Assembly (NCBI GenBank): GCA_030605615.1 | Contig: JAUWHZ010000018.1 | Coordinates: forward strand, 1 to 35,369 | Direction of reading: 5' to 3' | Source of the DNA: Atribacterota bacterium | GTDB taxonomy: Bacteria; Atribacterota; Phoenicimicrobiia; Phoenicimicrobiales; Phoenicimicrobiaceae | DNA length: 35,369 nt | Part shown: piece by piece, positions 33,901 through 35,369 of the stretch | Layout: each line of letters starts with the position of its first letter | Numbering within the stretch: the stretch's first letter is position 1 | Notes under the pieces: model-generated | The model's database searches: none | Told to the model about the DNA's origin: nothing | What the model saw: only the letters and a program-made list of their open reading frames with translations | Translations under genes and position numbers: made by a program

Positions 33901-33963
33901 TTAAAGACAGTATATCGTATATAGTAAAGAAAATAAAAGAGAGAAAGAAGGGAAAATCTAAAG

Positions 33964-35139
33964 ATGCAAAAATTATTAGGTCCTACCTGGACGGAAGTAA
34001 ACCTCGATGCAATTGCCCAGAATGTGAAAAATATTAAAAAATTAATTGGCAAAGAGAAAGAGCTTATGGTCGTAGTAAAAGGAAATGCCTATGGACATGA
34101 TATTTTGGAAGTCTCTTCAGCATCTTTAGAACATGGGGCAAATAGATTGGCGGTTGCTCGAATAGAGGAGGGAATTTTCCTCCGCAAAGCAGGTATTTCG
34201 GTGCCCATTTTCGTGCTTGGTTTAATCTTGAAAGAGCAAGCAGAATTATTACTCTTATATGATATTAGTACTGCTGTTTGCAAATTAGAGACAGTTAAAA
34301 GAATTTCTCAAGCAGCAGTTAAGATGAAAAAAATTGCTGAAATTCATCTTAAAGTAGATACTGGTATGGGAAGATTGGGTATTTTTCCCCAAAATGTTTT
34401 AGGTTTTGTTAAAAAAGCAATGACTATGAAAAATGTAGAGATAGAAGGAATTTTTACCCATTTTTCAGTTGCTGATGAAAAAGACAAGAATTATACCGAA
34501 AATCAATTTCAGAAATTTACTGATGTGGTAAACAATTTAGAAAGAGAAGGAATAAAAATACCCTTAAAACATGTCAGCAATAGTGCGGCTCTTCTTGATT
34601 TGCCCCATATGTGGTTTAATATGGTAAGACCAGGAATTTCTATATATGGATTATACCCTTCAACAGAGGTGAAAAAAACTATAAATTTAATACCAGCACA
34701 AGAATTTAAAACTAAAATATCTTTTTTAAAAGAGCTGCCGTCGGGGGAAAGCATTAGTTATGGCCGAACTTATATTACTAAGAAAAGTACAGTAGTTGCT
34801 TCTTTGCCAGTAGGATATGCTGATGGCTATAGCAGACTTCTCTCTAATCAGGGAGAAGTTTTAGTAAGAGGGAAACGTGTGCCTATAATCGGTCGGGTTT
34901 GTATGGATCAATGTATAATAGATGTTACTAATCTTTTTCAGGTTGAAATAGGAGACGAAGTAGTGCTATGGGGGAGACAGGGAGATGAAGAAATAACAGT
35001 TGAAGAGATAGCAGAAAAAATTGGAACTATTAATTATGAAATTGTTCATATGCCTGATAAAAAACGAGTTCCTAAGTTATTTATTAAGAATGGAAGACCT
35101 TATAAAATTAAGAGTATGTTAGGGGAAAAATTGCTATAA
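33964..35139 (+). CDS. alr: Alanine racemase
   Basis: Supplies D-alanine for peptidoglycan. The 391-residue fold-III PLP enzyme has the PLP lysine K39 in VVVKGNAYGHD, the catalytic tyrosine region ISYGRTYITKKSTVVASLPVGYADGYSR, and RVCMDQCIIDV. Length and both domains (TIM barrel and C-terminal beta domain) are complete. It is the second racemase in the window, clearly different from the one at 21446. Confidence 0.97.
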   Translation: MQKLLGPTWTEVNLDAIAQNVKNIKKLIGKEKELMVVVKGNAYGHDILEVSSASLEHGANRLAVARIEEGIFLRKAGISVPIFVLGLILKEQAELLLLYDISTAVCKLETVKRISQAAVKMKKIAEIHLKVDTGMGRLGIFPQNVLGFVKKAMTMKNVEIEGIFTHFSVADEKDKNYTENQFQKFTDVVNNLEREGIKIPLKHVSNSAALLDLPHMWFNMVRPGISIYGLYPSTEVKKTINLIPAQEFKTKISFLKELPSGESISYGRTYITKKSTVVASLPVGYADGYSRLLSNQGEVLVRGKRVPIIGRVCMDQCIIDVTNLFQVEIGDEVVLWGRQGDEEITVEEIAEKIGTINYEIVHMPDKKRVPKLFIKNGRPYKIKSMLGEKLL

Positions 35140-35165
35140 CAGTGAATTGCAAAAAATAGTATTTC

Positions 35166-35229
35166 ATTGCGAGGAGTGGAGCGACGAAGCAATCTCAACC
35201 CAAGATTGCCACGCTTGCCTTTAGCAAGC
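35166..35229. repeat. REP-like ATTGCGAGG element
   Basis: ATTGCGAGGAGTGGAGCGAC continues GAAGCAATCTC. ATTGC (35166-35170) pairs with GCAAT (35189-35193), and GCTTGC (35213-35218) pairs with GCAAGC (35224-35229). The core resembles the GC-rich ATTGCGAG...GCAATCTC palindromic repeats scattered in many bacterial genomes. It is the only GC-rich part of the post-alr gap. Confidence 0.65.
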
Positions 35230-35300
35230 TCCATTAGACTATTAATTAAGAATATATTAAAATAAATTAAAGTTTATTAAATTACACCAGGTACCGAATA

Positions 35301-35369
35301 AAGAAGGCTGAACAAGTCTAAGGTTCCTCAAAAGAAAGACTTATATTGCGAATAAGACCCAGCCTTCTT
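35301..35369. repeat. Nested inverted repeat at the window edge
   Basis: AAGAAGGCTG (35301-35310) is complementary to CAGCCTTCTT (35360-35369), and inside it AAGTCT (35314-35319) is complementary to AGACTT (35337-35342). The right arm ends exactly at the window edge, so the true extent is unknown. It may be the end of a mobile element or a structured RNA; no gene is visible in 35140-35369. Confidence 0.5.

Noticed and set aside
35280-35369. Minus-strand transposase C-terminus at the window edge
   Set aside because: All three reverse frames hit a stop within a short distance and none shows a recognisable motif.

Overview
This is an AT-rich bacterial chromosome segment in which every convincing gene lies on the plus strand. 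It begins inside the 3' end of tuf and runs through one of the longest conserved bacterial gene strings: S10-spc-alpha (rpsJ to rplQ, with secY, adk, map, infA and rpoA), then ecfA1-ecfA2-ecfT, truA, and rplM-rpsI. The order is the one typical of Firmicutes and related Gram-positive-type lineages. The four-cysteine forms of S14, S4 and L36, a zinc-LID adenylate kinase, a GSI-alpha glutamine synthetase, the cdaA-cdaR-glmM operon and a glmS ribozyme fit that picture. Against an ordinary Firmicute stand the absence of rpmD (L30) between rpsE and rplO and the heavy load of short repeats in almost every intergenic gap, even inside the ribosomal operons. A deep or uncultured Firmicutes-like lineage (Atribacterota-like, for example) is my inference; it cannot be proved from this window.

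Layout. 1-178: end of tuf, with much higher GC than its neighbours. 485-16401: ribosomal protein, secretion and transcription genes, ending in a strong 17-bp terminator hairpin. 16830-19360: energising module of an ECF vitamin/metal importer. 19580-21309: truA, then rplM-rpsI with its own near-consensus promoter and terminator. 21446-23465: a PLP amino-acid racemase of the ornithine/alanine racemase family paired with ornithine carbamoyltransferase. 23637-27015: diadenylate cyclase CdaA, its regulator CdaR and phosphoglucosamine mutase GlmM. 27016-27638: a repeat cluster, a glmS ribozyme and a terminator-like hairpin in front of glmS. 27639-35139: glmS, glnA, a hotdog thioesterase, fxsA, acpS, nnr and alr. 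35140-35369: a REP-like repeat and a nested inverted repeat cut by the window edge.

How the genes work together. The first half builds ribosomes, RNA polymerase and the Sec channel. The second half is centred on envelope precursors and nitrogen: GlnA makes glutamine, GlmS uses it to make glucosamine-6-phosphate, GlmM converts that to glucosamine-1-phosphate, and Alr supplies D-alanine, while CdaA makes c-di-AMP beside GlmM. AcpS activates acyl carrier protein and Nnr repairs damaged NAD(P)H.

The most unusual signals are not protein genes. They are (i) a short upstream reading frame with an 11-nt Shine-Dalgarno match whose codons run through the glmS ribozyme cleavage site, (ii) a family of GTAGGGG-ended double-hairpin elements whose arms show compensatory changes, and (iii) a shared set of short-period repeat modules placed in many gaps, including gaps within the S10 and spc operons.
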